From assembly GCA_027603945.1 (NCBI GenBank), contig JADIIU010000073.1, forward strand, positions 1 to 64,000: a stretch of DNA of 64,000 nucleotides. Direction: 5' to 3'. Each line of letters opens with the position of its first letter. Within the stretch, counting starts at the first letter, position 1. The position numbers were made by a program, and so were the translations under genes. Source of the DNA: Terramyces sp. JEL0728 (Eukaryota; Chytridiomycota; Chytridiomycetes; Rhizophydiales; Terramycetaceae). The notes under the pieces were generated by a model, which made no database searches, had not been told where the DNA came from, and was given only the letters and a program-made list of their open reading frames with translations. Positions 32,446-45,241 of the stretch are shown here, in pieces.

Positions 32446-35400
32446 ATGTGGAATCTGATCTTAACTCTCCTTGTAATACTTGTCTCCTGGTACTTGTTTA
32501 CTCTCCAAAAAGTAATCAAAGTCGAATCAGTCGGATTCCTATCACTCTACAACATCACCATATCACTGAAACAAATTATCAAAATCAAAAAGCTTGTAAT
32601 CCTGCCTGGATCAAAATTCACTTTTACTTTGATTGGAACCAGGGTTTATCTAGAAAAAGAGGAAAAGGAAACGGACGTAATCAAGGATACAAAGCGATTA
32701 GTTTATCAGATTAACCAAATATGTCGGGTTCCAATTTTTGTTTTATCGTTTATAAGGGTTGAACTGTTTGATTTCCAATTGTATTTTATCGATGATTTCG
32801 AATATTGTTTACAAATTGAGGAAATAGTTATGGATACCAGGGTTGGTAACTATTGTTTACATAGAAATAATTAGTCCCGAAAAGAAAGAACTGCTGAAAA
32901 AAGCATCGGTCGCAACTGTTTCTTCTCGAGAACATACCGACCCTCAAAAAAAGACGATGGGCTACGTCCAAATCAATTCCGCAAAAGTTCAGGTTGGTAA
33001 AATCAATATTTGCGAATTCGATGCTTTGGAAATACAAATCAAGAACTTTGACGTCAATGTTACTTTAAATTACTTTAATTTGTACGCCAACCAACTGAAG
33101 GATTTACAAAAACACAAGCCGAAAGAATCGCTCATCACTAAAATCGAAACTTTATTGCTACAACTCTCGCTTGTGCAATTGGAAGCGGATATTCAACTGT
33201 TTTTTAATAGTAACAAAACAGCAGTGTTTGTAGATGATATGATGCTAATGACTGATGTGCAGTTATTCATTTCCCAAGCAAAACAGTCCTTGCGATTGAG
33301 CAATATAAGCGTGGATAAAGATATGGAAATTGCAAGAGTGGAAAAATTGGAAATTAATTCAAGTGTATCTGTGATGCAAAAAAAGGACTTTGTCAATTCT
33401 TCGTTTGAATTAATGATCGACGGTAAAATATCAATCCTGAATGGGTTTATAATGCTGCTGCCACCGACATCCGAAAAGAAGGAAAAGAACAGGAATGATT
33501 TACCAATAATGTATCTACTGGATTTGATTAAACTTAAATTGGAACTGGAATTGGTCAATATGACGATACTGATTCCTATTGTTACAAATGACATTTATTT
33601 TGAAACGGAAGATGTTGTTGATGATCAGTTTATGAAGGTAGATGTTGGCAGTACCAATTTAACTATTAAACCGATTATATTACCAAAACGATCGTCGCAG
33701 ATTGGCCCTGCTAAATTTATTGATTTAGTTTTGGAAACCAAAGGTATTTGCGTGGAAATAACGCAAAAGTGCCTGGAAATAGAGCTGATCAGAGTTTCTA
33801 CTACTATCAAGACCGATCTGTCATTTGAATGTTCTGTTATTATTCCTGGTATATATGTGGATGCAACAGAGCTGGGCGACTACAGACTTGCTTTATCAAG
33901 TGGTGCGGGTGATGGAAGCAATGACAAACAGCTGGAACTGAATGGACACTTAAACTTTGATATAGGCAAAATCCATTTGGAAACTAAAAACAAACAAGAT
34001 GAAAACATGAAATTACAAGTAAATATTAAGAAAGTAAGTGGATATGTTTTACTGCCTGAATCTACGATCCGAGTAGACGTTAATTTACCTATTCTACAAG
34101 CTGTGAAAGATCGTAGTTTTGATATTGTGAAAACCTCTGGTATTGTCATTTCTCAAAACTGTCTTGGTGCGCCTTTTATAATTACAACAAAAGATATTCA
34201 TTTGGATGTATCAATTACGAAAATTTATATCGGATTGCTCTCTGTTTTACAATTTATTAAGCCAAGCCAAGATTCGAATCCACCACGGTTTGAAATAAAG
34301 ATCCCGCACTTTATCTTCAACCTTGAATTGCCAGATCAAGTATTTGTATTGTTCAAATTCAAAAACAATCGATTGATGAATAACAGGAAGGACTGGACAA
34401 TTACATATGATGAATTGAATATTTCAGCAAAAAAGAATGAAACTGTACAGCTATCGAATATGATTGAAAACCAGCTGGAAATTATTGAAGGTGTGTGGTG
34501 ATTAATCCAGGCAAACCGATATCTTTGAATCTATCAACCAGTTTTATTCAAATCACAATTCCCCACAACTGGCCAATGTTTAACATTCTAGAAAATATGA
34601 TTAGCTTGCACAAAACAGTCAAGTTACTGTTGGTTACTCAGTTGAATGCGTCTCCAACAAAGTTTGAAAAGGGAAAGAGTACTTTTGATATGGCAAATTG
34701 TCCCAACGTGTTCCTTAAAACCAGTTCATTGCAAATACTTTTCGAAGATGACCCTTTTGAATCTAAATTGTCTCGAAACTACCAGTTGGCATTTGATGAA
34801 AACAGCTCAAGACTAAAACGAGAGAAAGAGTTTATCAAAATTGCCAAATCCAGGCTAAAGTACAAGGAGCATACGAACCACATCCCATTTGAATTGTTTG
34901 ACAAGACTACCAGGAAAGCGTACCAGTTACTGCAGGTATACGATTCTAAATCGTATATAGATGTTCTCAGGAGCCACACTACGAAATTACCACCACTGAT
35001 GGAAACAATCTTTTACAGCTTAACCCTTAAAGTTTCATTGGCAAAAGTTGAAGGCTACCTTGAAGATATGATTCATCAGATTGACATAACAACGCCTAAT
35101 ACCCTAACCTATTCTGATTTATTACCGCTTCACATCAAAGCACATTTTTGTGGGTGCCAAGTGCGCCTAAGAGATTACAGTAACCCGATACTGTATTTAC
35201 CCCAAAGCACATCGTTTTGGGAGACTAATGGGCTGTTGATTGTTGCAGACCCGATATCGCCGAAAGAATCTGAAAAAATAGTGGATATACCATTAGATTT
35301 CGGGAAAATGATCAATATCAAACGTAATGTTAATCCAACCAAACTCTACACTCAATCAGAAACAGTTGTCAACACATCTGCTCTCCAAGTATGCCTAGGG

Positions 35401-38400
35401 GCAGCCTTTGAACCCTGCGTTGCCAACTTGATTACAATTATTGACAATTTCACACTCCCAAGTGAAGATCCCAGCGAGCCGGTGGGATGGTGGGATAAGA
35501 TTAGAATTCTTTTGCATGGGTCAAATACAATCAAAATCAACAGTGGGGACTTTAATTTGCGTATATTGGGGAGTATGTCGCCGTACTTTGATCCACAAAA
35601 ACATTTTGGAGTAGAGGGAATCGAATGGAGTATGTCTAAAACCATTAATATCACGTTTGGTGGGGAAACTGAAAAAACTGAAATTATTTTCGAGTGCGGA
35701 GAGTTTAAACTCAATATCCCTAAAACAAATACGGTCTGCCTAGGCAAACTTTGTGGCGGTGTGCGGATTGGATTCACTATAGATTATCTCACCTTGCTTG
35801 GTGGTAAAATAGCCGAGCCGACAAGGAGTCATTACCAAGTTGTTTTACAGACGAAAGATGGGAAAATCAAGGACTCTTTTGAAGGATTTAGGAGCAGCAA
35901 CATCAAAGTTGTTCTAGAGATACAATCGCCGCGTAAATTCTACAGCGATTTACCGTACAGCCAAAACTGTCTGTTTCTAAATACTGAGACTCTGCATGGG
36001 ATTGAAAAGATCTTTCAAGTTTACCAATCGTTGATCACAAATTTACCCGTAAAACGTGGAAATCTATTCAATGGCGACAATCTGCTGCTAAACAAACCCA
36101 AACTTGGCCGTGTAATTAGCTTTGTACATTTAAAGACTATTTTCCAACCGTTGATGCTTAGTTATATCCTAGAATGCGAAGATTCTAATGATTTTGTAGG
36201 GCTGAGGTTACAAGCTGATCAAATGATCACAGATTATCAGTTCAGACAGTATGATGTTAAATTGGAGCGAACTTCACTTGATCGAAAGAATGTCACAAAA
36301 TGGATACGCGAATATAGTTCGCTATCTTTTATCGAAATCGAGGGACGAGTATTATCCTATTGCTCTGAAGATTCCGACCTGTATATTCCAAATAACTATG
36401 AAAACTATACAGAAAAAATGAACGATTTTTTTAATTGGATATTTACTGAAGATTCACAGTTCAAAAATCTGGATTTGCTTGAAATGACAACCTGTATTTG
36501 GGCACCAAGAGTTGATTATATGGGAATCGAGAATACCAAGCAGACGTATGAAACTGAAAAGGAGGCAACTAAAACGATTTACGAGATTCAGTATCAATTG
36601 TTCAACCAGCGCTTGAATGAGTTGAATTCGTTAATTTGGGAACATGAACAGGAAAAGCGACTATCTGAAAGTAGAGGGGCAGTGTTCTTTGATGACACTA
36701 ACGAATCAAGCTACAAATTCAATGATGTTCTCACGCTATTACTTGCAAAAAGGAAGGTGATTCTTGATAATATGGAAAGATGCAATTTCAAAATGTTTGA
36801 TAATGCTGATAAGAACGAAATTGATGTTTCGCAAGCTTTTGACAGTAAATACATTGTACATAATCTCCGCTTACTGTGGAATAGTAACGCTGTTTTAACC
36901 TAGTGCCTATCCGAAACATTATTTTCCGGTTAGTCGAGTTGCATGGTAAAAACTCTGCTTTGAAATATTGCATGTCTAATGCTGCGGCACAAGTAGCGTC
37001 TGAATTGGTGGAAACGCTAAACAAAGAGCAAACAATGAAAACTCGTCGTGAAAGTATAGTTAAAGTCAAGAAATCGTTTGATCCTGAACTTCTTCTTCAA
37101 GCGCTTTTACGAGATCTGGAAATGGGCAACAACGTGGTGCACTGTGAAGCTGGTACTTCAACTGTCATGCAGGAGGAAATCCTATCAACTACTTCACTGT
37201 TTCCCCCTGACAAGGCTAATCTTGAACTTTCCCACCCAATTGACCATGACGTGCTGGTTCGGTTCATTAACCCTCAAATCAACTTTGAAGTCGAGCAGGA
37301 TGACGTTAATGCTTGCGTAGTTTTAGCTGCTCATCGTATGCAGGTTAAATTCCTTCGATTATTGGACAAGCTTCGTGGAATTGACGATGAAGGCCAGGAT
37401 AATATTATCAAGTTTAGAAATGTCTGGTCTTTCGAAGAAACTCAATTGCTCGTGCAAGACTCTGCCGGTAAGGATAAACCTCTCTTTAGCATCGACACTA
37501 CTGATCCTTACCCGGTGTGGGTTCCAATCGAATCTTTGCTTGATCACAAAGTTGTTGCAGCCAAGTTTGGCCGTATTATTGGAAATTCATATTTGGAATT
37601 CCAAATCGACAAACCAAACCCACTGTATATTCAGCGCCACAAAGGCGAGCTGCTTGGAGAAGAGCCAGTCACGTATCATTTCACTGTGCCTAACTTGGAG
37701 ATGACCTCTACTTCAAAGCAATACCTGATTTTCTATGAATTGTTTAGGAATCTGTTGGTGTATATGGATCCGGCTAGAGGTGAGCGTGCCGATAGATTGA
37801 AAAAGACACTATTAGCACTTGAACAGGCAGATGATATAAAGTACTACCAGTATGCTCTACTTGCGCTGCAGGAAAAGGTGAATGACACTGAATTTGTCTT
37901 GAAGTATGGAAAGCATGGGAAAATGCTGTCTGAAACTGAAGTTTTGCATACTAGACAGAATCTATCAGATTATCGACAGGATTTGTTTATCCTCATGGAA
38001 GCATTAAAGAATCTGCAGATCATAGAAAAACAAAGGCAGTCATTAAACGTTGCTTGGCAGCTACTTGTAAAAATTGGCAAATATGTGTGGAATATGGATC
38101 AAGACAATTTACAACCGCTATGTAGATGGACTATGGACGAATTATCGTTTGTTTGGATCAATAACGAAGATCAATCGTCAATTAATACCCTTGAAATCGA
38201 TCATATGGAACTGGAAAATTTGACATCGTCAGCATACCGACATGTCATTTCCCCGTACAATCCACTGCTCAAAGATATCAACTTTGAAAAACATAAAATG
38301 ATCCGAGTTTATTGGAGGGAAAACGCACCTGTTGCTGGGATCCAAGTCGTTGATCATTTTGAAATTAATATCCATCCACTCTTAATTCAGGTTACGTATG

Positions 38401-39057
38401 ACTTTGGCAAACTATTTGGGCTGTACATTTTCCCACCTAAAGAAAAGAAAACTCCAGAACTGAAGAGAGAAGAGCGACGGCTTTCAATGAGGGATACTCC
38501 AGTCTCAACTCAGATTAGACAGATGCAGGCTAGAGCAAATGAAAACAAATCGTTTATTCACATCAAAGTGCCGGGTGTCCAGCATTGTTTGTCATACAAA
38601 GGGTCAAAGGAAAAGAACATTGAAGATCTGCACATGTTTACATTCAACCTACCTACTCTGGAGTACAGAAACAAGACCTGGACCTGGATGGATTTCTTGC
38701 AAGCAATCAAGAAAGGTACAATTCGCTAATGTAGACGCCCTAAGAGCAGCACTTGCCAACACTGGCGCGCTAGTAAGGGAAAAGCTATTTGTAAAAAAAG
38801 ACGAGCCTCGATCAAGCGTGGGAGAACGGTCTATTCATTCAAACGAAACTTTAGAGGCTAAAGTGGAATCACGGATATCCAAATCGACGAAATTCATCAA
38901 GAAAGCGATCCACAAGACAAAAGAAATGACAGAAACCGGGCTTGATAAATTTGACCAGTTGGTTAGAGATGAAAAGAATGAAGAAATTGCGATTTTGAAT
39001 CAGAAAGGCAAGATGTTCTTTGGGAAGCACTTTAATATTATTCAAAAGAAGCACTGA
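32446..39057 (+). CDS. FMP27: FMP27/BLTP2 (Hobbit) bridge-like lipid-transfer protein
   Basis: 2177 residues. BLTP2/Hobbit/FMP27 proteins form a long hydrophobic groove bridging ER and plasma membrane contact sites. A single N-terminal transmembrane anchor (MWNLILTLLVILVSWYLF) is followed by repeated beta-rich segments and the conserved FMP27 C-terminal region (MPIRNIIFRLVELHGKNSAL, then LEIDHMELENLTSSAYRHV and KIGKYVWNMDQDNL). Introns: 32846-32864 (19 nt), 34491-34510 (20), 36884-36903 (20), 38716-38734 (19). The family call rests on the anchor, length and C-terminal motifs; recognition of individual repeat modules is not attempted. Confidence 0.88.
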
Positions 39058-39180
39058 TTCAATTGCAGTATCACCAGCCGTTATCCACCTCTGTACAAGT
39101 GTGCTGTAAACTAACATCTCAAATAATCTTTAAAATGAAATCAAATATACTTTCTTTATTCAGTTTTAGCTTTCCTAACA

Positions 39181-39613
39181 TTAACTTTTAAAATACATTT
39201 TCAACCTCGCTTGTTGCAGCATGTACTTTTTACGCTGCAATAACTGCTCAGCTCTCATTTCTGCATTATCTGTCCACTCTGCTTTTGGCGCTTCAACCAT
39301 TTCGTCCGTCAAATATTTAGAAATATCTGCTTTTTTTGGCTGAACTTTGGGTTGCTGAGTCTGAGAAGCAGCAGGTGTTTGAATTATTGGCTACATTAAG
39401 CAAACTTACCAGTCGTCCGTTTAATATATTTTCTATCGTTTGGTTTGTGCTTCCAGTGGACTGCAAATCGTTTATGATTGATTGTCGGGAAACATTGGGG
39501 AATAAGGATTGTATTTGGTCTATTTGTTCTGTTGTTATTTGCGGTTTGAAGAACACTCTTAGCAGTACAAATAAAATTATTAGCGCAATTACAAGCGGAA
39601 TGAGATTCGACAT
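39181..39613 (-). CDS. CUE-domain ER membrane protein (Cue1-like)
   Basis: 137 residues with a 19-nt intron at 39391-39409. An N-terminal transmembrane anchor (LIPLVIALIILFVLLRVFF) precedes a CUE domain (QIDQIQSLFPNVSRQSIIND, ending TIENILNGRL), which binds ubiquitin, then a charged C-terminal helix (AEMRAEQLLQRKKYMLQQAR) resembling the E2-binding region of Cue1, the ERAD recruiter of Ubc7. The Cue1 assignment is by architecture. Confidence 0.75.
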
Positions 39614-39783
39614 TTGTGTGAAAAATAAAATTCAGTAGGGATAAACTAAAATACCATGTGGGATTGCAATTGGATATCAAATTGAGAAATTGTGTTAAGG
39701 ATAATACTACCGATTTATAATTGGAAACCAAATTAGTTGTTTGATTATGAAGCAATTGATAAGGTTAATATTTTATTTCGCAT

Positions 39784-40428
39784 TTATCCTCCCAATCTGT
39801 GCGGCAACTTTCCAGTCTTTTTAAAGTTCCTTTGTTTCTTCAACCATACCTACAATTAAATCAAATTACTCTGTAATCTTTGACTGATTGAATTCGTTCT
39901 CCAAAGTAGTCCAAATATCCAACATTATCGCCCGCGCCAACACTTCCCAAATCAGTTGGTCTGTATTTCTTTAAGCGGTTCAAGAATTGTTTCTCCATTG
40001 CGTCAAATTCCTTCAAGGTTTGAGATGAACGTAATACTCTCCATAATGGTGTTGCAATAAGGTTCCCTCCAACGAAAGATAAAGCGCCGATTATAAACAT
40101 TTGGATTGCATACGCAAATAAGGGATCAATACCCCAGATCATTTCTGTTGGGTCGAATTTTGCAATGAACAAAAAGTAAAATGATGACGCATTCAACCCC
40201 AAGAAACCTTTTGTTACTTGGATAATTACCAGTGACGACTCCCGTCCCTAATTCATATCTTTTGCGAGATTTGCGAAGGGTAAAGAAGGTTTTCCAGTCC
40301 ATTTGATTCTTGTTTTGTCCCGACGCAAATGAACGAGTGGAATATATAGGTTTGAGTGTAATTGGAGCGCATGTTAATCTGAATATTGACGGTCTGGGCT
40401 TTAGCAGTGGCGAGAATATCCTATTCAT
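39784..40428 (-). CDS. PAM17: PAM17, presequence translocase motor subunit
   Basis: 200 residues. PAM17 organises the TIM23-associated import motor in the mitochondrial inner membrane; the family is largely fungal. Visible: an Arg/Ser-rich presequence, MDWKTFFTLRKSRKRYELGTG, two membrane segments (FYFLFIAKFDPTEMIWGIDP, YAIQMFIIGALSFVGGNLIA) and the tail YFGERIQSVKDYRVWLKKQR. Introns: 40208-40229 (22 nt) and 39850-39869 (20 nt). The chosen ATG is the one that directly precedes the presequence. Confidence 0.92.
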
Positions 40429-41226
40429 GTTGAAATTTTGATTTGTTAAATTTTTTACTGGAATTTGCAATCAAACACAGAAATCCTGTGGAATCAACGA
40501 GAGCTACATGCGATTATCAGTGGAATGCCCTTTATGCATGACTGTTTACAGAGGTGGAGAAAGCAGAGTTTGATTTTCTTGCAGCAAGTGTGAGCAAGAT
40601 GTTTCTGTTCAAAGGTAGAAATTATTGTCATCTTTAAGCCACGCTATGACGATAATAATGCTGTTGGGAGTATTTAATCTTGAAAACCTATTCCAAGCTT
40701 ATATTGAAAAACACAAACGAGAAACTTTCTCTACATTATTGAATACATATTTTTGCATTTCTTGGCCCTGTCTACCTATCAATCATTCAAAATCAGTACA
40801 CAGACGCGTTGCCACATCTCAGCTGATTTCAGCAATGGGAGAGCATTTTACTGGCAAAGTCGTTTTTTACGGCATTTGGACCGTAAATGCATATTCTCGA
40901 AGCTGCGCTTCCCCTGCTCTCAAACCATTTTGAACCGGTGATTGCTGTGTCAAAGGTGCAAATTGAAAAAAAAATCTCTCCTCTCATGTGTCAAAAGTTG
41001 GTCTCGCGGCCGAAATTTCTCCATTATCACGAAATCGGGATGTTGCGCTCAGGCTGGATATTAATACAAGATGAATGCTTTTAAATTGGAAAGTATTTTT
41101 CCGATCCTTAAATTAATTGTGTCGAAAAACGAATCTTTTAGTTCTAAATTTAGCCGGATCGGGTCATCACAGATCTCATGGAGTGACCGCCAATAAATAG
41201 CCTGATTTCACCAATTGAGAAGAAAT
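40429..41226 (+). other. Unresolved region with a possible broken zinc-ribbon gene
   Basis: From ATG 40508 one frame reads MRLSVECPLCMTVYRGGESR, then a TGA, then FSCSKCEQ, then a TAG, then a 100-residue open frame to 40933. The CPLC and CSKC pairs look like a zinc ribbon. Introns of 21 nt (40568-40588) and 24 nt (40615-40638) would remove both stops, but the first also removes one Cys pair. Other frames open at 40753-40941 and 40887-41084. It may be a decayed or heavily spliced gene. Nothing else is recognised before the GPCR gene at 41227. Confidence 0.3.
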
Positions 41227-42081
41227 ATGCAACTAGAAATGACACTCTATAATGGCGTATTCGGGGTGGGTATCCCGCTTGTAATTTCGCAGTTATATTG
41301 CACTGGATGGATAATACGCAAAGTCTTAAAGGAACCTGATATAAACCTATTGCCAATGACTAAAAAGTTTCCGCTATACCTTGCATGTATAGACTTTTGT
41401 CTATCGTTATCGCTTATACTAGACCAGTCCCACTCGGTGTTTTATCGGCAGGTATGGCAAGACAACACCTGTCAAGTTTCTAGTGGTATTGTCCAGTTTT
41501 TTGGAAGTGCAAATATGCTTCTCGTCTTGGCAATATCGCTTACCTCTTATTTGGCTGTTTGCAAAAACATTACAATTGAATATGGATACTACGATTACAA
41601 ACTATTGACTTTGATTGCCGTAATAAGCTTTTCCACGGTGGTATTTATTGATTAAACCTAGCTATTTTCCTCAGGTTCGTTAGGGCCGAGCAAGTATTGG
41701 TGTTACGCCGACATTTATTCGACAGATAAACGGGCGGCAATCATCACTTGTTTTCTGCAATTCGTTGCACTAATTTTGACAATAACATTTTTCACGCTAG
41801 TGTATATAGAAATAAGTAAAACGGTATCGCCCGACCAGGAAATCGGTATCATTAAGGACGGGCAGCGAATTACAAAGTCGATACAGCATCAAACGACGAT
41901 GAAGATGATCAGTTATGTTTTCAATTATATGTTTCAATGGCTGCCGACCGTTCCGTACTTGATTGGAGTCACTGTTGATTACAGTGAAGATTGGGTGTAT
42001 GTACTGTGTGAGATTGGGTTGAATTTGGGCGGAGTTTTGAATATGCTGGCTTATATTAGAAACGAAGGATGGAAATCATGA
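41227..42081 (+). CDS. cAMP-receptor-like GPCR (7TM)
   Basis: 277 residues with a 21-nt intron at 41641-41661. Seven predicted transmembrane helices. The GPSKYWCYAD segment after TM4 and the third-helix region resemble the Dictyostelium cAMP receptor / fungal Git3-related receptors. The intron lies between TM4 and the extracellular loop, and its removal restores SSGSLGPSKYWC. The intracellular loop 3 contains the basic stretch IIKDGQRITKSIQ. The ligand is unknown. The start is the first ATG (MQLEMTLYNGVFGVG). Confidence 0.78.
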
Positions 42082-42150
42082 TAAATATATACCTAGATTA
42101 TTTATTCCGTGAATATTTGTAATGAATATGACAATTTATTCTATACAATC

Positions 42151-43707
42151 TCAATCTGCGAGATATCTGGAATTTAATACGCGTTGAATATCCCAGCGCT
42201 CATCAGCATTCTTTTCCAACAGCCCTTTGATTACCTCTTTTTCTGCAGAACCTTCAATCTTATCAAGGTTATACTTTGCATTGAGAATTTGCATTTGTAG
42301 ACGGGGTAAAAAAGAATCGTTGAATGGTAGCGTGCCAGTCAACAGCGCGTATAATACACATCCAAGTGCCCACATATCACAGTGAGGCTTTGGGAACTTT
42401 GGCAAAGAAAGAGCATCCACAGGTGGAGGCCGCAGACCTTCAGGAGCAAGATAGTGCAAGCTTCCTGTGTTGATGGAGTATTCTTTGTTGATCCTACGTG
42501 GCAAAGATATCCGGAATTGCTCGGCATTTGGATTGTACATTGAGCAACAAAAGCCTTGGCAGTCTTGGGGATGATCCTGAGAATCCAGTACCTGATGGTC
42601 CAAACCAGGGAGCAACGGTACAATTTCTTCAGAAAGACCAAAATCGGCCAGCTTGACGTTCTCTTTTGACAACAAGATGTTCTCGACTTTGATGTCGTGA
42701 TGTATTATTCCAACTTCTAAATGCAAATAAGCCACAGCAGCACACAGTTGCTTGAAAATCTTTTTCGCTAATGGCTTCTCCAATCCGGGAGATCCGTTTT
42801 GTTTAATATAGTCTAGTAATGTACAATCAGCCAGTTCGCTAACAATTATTGTGTGTGTGTCCAATTGAATCATATCTGACATTTGCAGAATATGTGTGTG
42901 GGACAATCTCGACCAGAGTGCAGTCTCCCTGTCAATCTTTTTCAAATAAGTGCATTTTTCCTCCTCCTCCTGGTCTCCAAGTGTAAAACGTCCGTGGAAC
43001 TGCGTTTCGAGTTCTGCATCTTCTGGCTTTGGTATTATTTTAACTGCAACTCTGTCTTTTGTATCTTTGCCTGGTTTAATATCCGTAGGAGTTTCCCGAC
43101 TATAGCTTTTTGAATTGATGGTGTCTGTGCTAAAACTATTCGTTTGGGGCGTTATTTCAGAAGTTGGACTTTCTGCCTTTGTTATAATTTCTGCCTCAAA
43201 TACTTGCGAATAAGCACCTTTTCCGATTGCGCGCAGTAGTTTGTAATCGCCAATGTCATCTCCAACAGCAAAATCCTCTTCAGTGTCATCCTCCATCGAA
43301 CACACGCTCGCCCTGTTAAATGTTGAAATAAAAGACGCAGCGGGCGATGGATTGATCGAAGACGGCGTTGAAGGTGTTTGGTTTGAAAATGAGGCTTTCC
43401 GTTTAATTTGGACATGGGATGGTGACCAAGAAAGAGTATTAAACGGCGAGGTGAGAGAAGTGGACATTGATGGCTGTCTGCTTAATCTAAACCCTGTCCT
43501 AAACGTTGGTCTATCTTCAGCACTGAACTCTGGCGTAGAATGAACCTGTTTCAATTCCACCTTTTCCAGCTCTGGTTGCTTTAGAGAAGTTCCAAGGGCT
43601 GATATTGCTGGCTTGCTGGAAATAGGCTTACGTCCGAAATCATCATTTGATATTTGGTCTGTATGTATTTTTAGAGACGTCGAGAGTAAAGATTTGCTTT
43701 TGTGCAT
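42151..43707 (-). CDS. Serine/threonine protein kinase with variant HHD loop
   Basis: 518 residues, intronless. The N-terminal 150 residues are Ser/Thr/Pro-rich and probably disordered. Kinase motifs: glycine loop IGKGAYSQVFEA, VAVKIIP lysine after a long insert, the catalytic loop IIHHDIKVENIL (His replaces the usual Arg of HRD), DFG as ADFGLSEE and an APE-like LAPEGL after a long activation-segment insert. The Asp and Asn of the catalytic loop are kept, so activity is plausible; lack of the HRD Arg suggests regulation without the usual activation-loop phosphate contact. The subfamily is not settled; CAMK-like is possible. Confidence 0.85.
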   Translation of the reverse strand: MHKSKSLLSTSLKIHTDQISNDDFGRKPISSKPAISALGTSLKQPELEKVELKQVHSTPEFSAEDRPTFRTGFRLSRQPSMSTSLTSPFNTLSWSPSHVQIKRKASFSNQTPSTPSSINPSPAASFISTFNRASVCSMEDDTEEDFAVGDDIGDYKLLRAIGKGAYSQVFEAEIITKAESPTSEITPQTNSFSTDTINSKSYSRETPTDIKPGKDTKDRVAVKIIPKPEDAELETQFHGRFTLGDQEEEEKCTYLKKIDRETALWSRLSHTHILQMSDMIQLDTHTIIVSELADCTLLDYIKQNGSPGLEKPLAKKIFKQLCAAVAYLHLEVGIIHHDIKVENILLSKENVKLADFGLSEEIVPLLPGLDHQVLDSQDHPQDCQGFCCSMYNPNAEQFRISLPRRINKEYSINTGSLHYLAPEGLRPPPVDALSLPKFPKPHCDMWALGCVLYALLTGTLPFNDSFLPRLQMQILNAKYNLDKIEGSAEKEVIKGLLEKNADERWDIQRVLNSRYLAD

Positions 43708-43976
43708 TTTGAATTGAAAATTTTCGAGGTGGTTCTATTGGGCTGACTCACCGTGAAACACAAAGGGGATGGTGACAGTGAACAATAGTTTAAAAAATGT
43801 GGAGGAAATTTCCAGTGAATAGTGATCTGATCCTAAGCACTTTTGCATCAATCATCATTTGACTGTGATGGTGGCTGGTGGTAACATGACTACCATCTCC
43901 AAGCCATATATGGGAAGGAACGTGCAGGTCCATGGCATACTCATTTTTTGATTTGACAATAGATTGGCGATCCGAT

Positions 43977-45241
43977 TCAATTGTGGAAAACTTTATTTGC
44001 AAGATAAACAAGAGGGTAGCGATTTTCTTCGCTATTAAATGGCTTTCGCAGTACAATGGCTGCATGCGCATTGAATGCCTTGTCGTTATGCACATCTACT
44101 TTAATCCATTCCAGCTGGTTGAGGTTATGAATCATTTCTTCGCGGACGGTTCTTTGTTTTATATCCACTTCATTGTCCGCAATTTCGTCCCGTGCGGTTT
44201 CTTCGTCTCTTACTGATTCATCCAGCTCCTCCCTTGCTGCATCACTTTGTACAATTATTTCGGCTTTTTCTGTCGTGATTAGGACAACATTCTCCTCTGT
44301 TGGATTGGCTTGGTCGATGCTTTCGACGGACGGTTGATTTACATATTCACTTGACGTTCCTTGATTAATTTCTTCTCTTGAAGCTTTCACCCAGGTGTTT
44401 TCAATCGTGAGCGAGTGCTGCCTTATACGAGCTCTTGTGGCATTAAATCCCAACCCGAGGGTGGCAACTGTAAGCCAAAGTGGTACTAGTATCGGTACTG
44501 CCACCATTTTCAATGCAGTTGGTGCGATATCGCTCGTTGTCCATGGTACAGGCTGTTTTATTTTAGATTCATCAGGAGCGACTATTTGTGGATAGTCATC
44601 ATCAATGATTTTCGCTTCATATCGATTGTAAGGATTAGTGCCAGTAATAGATGCTGTACAATATCTATGTTAATCAAGGGCTACCTGACTGATCGATCCC
44701 CAAGTATATTGGCAAAACATGCGCGTCGTTTGAATAGCGCTAGCCCTTTGAAGAAATCGTATTCAGGGTCAGCCATAACAGCTAATAATGGTTTTCCATC
44801 AATGTACATGTCTCTTACATTGAACTGATAGCCTACTCGTACCAGGGCATTGGTTTGGATGGAATTGAAAATATCGTTGAAAACACTTTGTTTCCTACTT
44901 GTCCCTAAATTTGGAGTCGCAAGGGTGACAAAATTCATTGGAGTGACATTGCTAAAGAATCCAGCATTATATAGTTTTCCAATAACATATCTCAATATCA
45001 GTCCACCCAACGAGTATCCAATAAACGAAATCTGGTCAATTGGATTCGTTTCTATAAAAGTGTGAATATCCTTGACTACTCTGTCGCCGCAAATGTCTAT
45101 CCCATCGTAAGTGAGGTTTCCTTGATTTGTTTCAATGTTGAGAAACACAAGGTCGGCATGCTTTTCTTTTAAATGAGGGATAATTGTTTCTACATGCGTA
45201 GTATTTCCCCATAGGCCATGCTGCAAAACTACTAAATGCAT
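43977..45241 (-). CDS. DUF676-type serine esterase/lipase (Rog1/Lpl1-like)
   Basis: 414 residues with a 20-nt intron at 44665-44684. Alpha/beta-hydrolase: the N-terminus MHLVVLQHGLWGN gives the oxyanion loop, the nucleophile elbow is GYSLGGL and a putative catalytic His lies near NAHAAI toward the C-terminus. A hydrophobic helix (VPILVPLWLTVATLGLGF) sits in exon 2. The family includes yeast Rog1 and Lpl1, lipases or phospholipases of lipid droplets and membranes. An acidic, Glu-rich stretch precedes the C-terminus. Substrate unknown. Confidence 0.82.
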
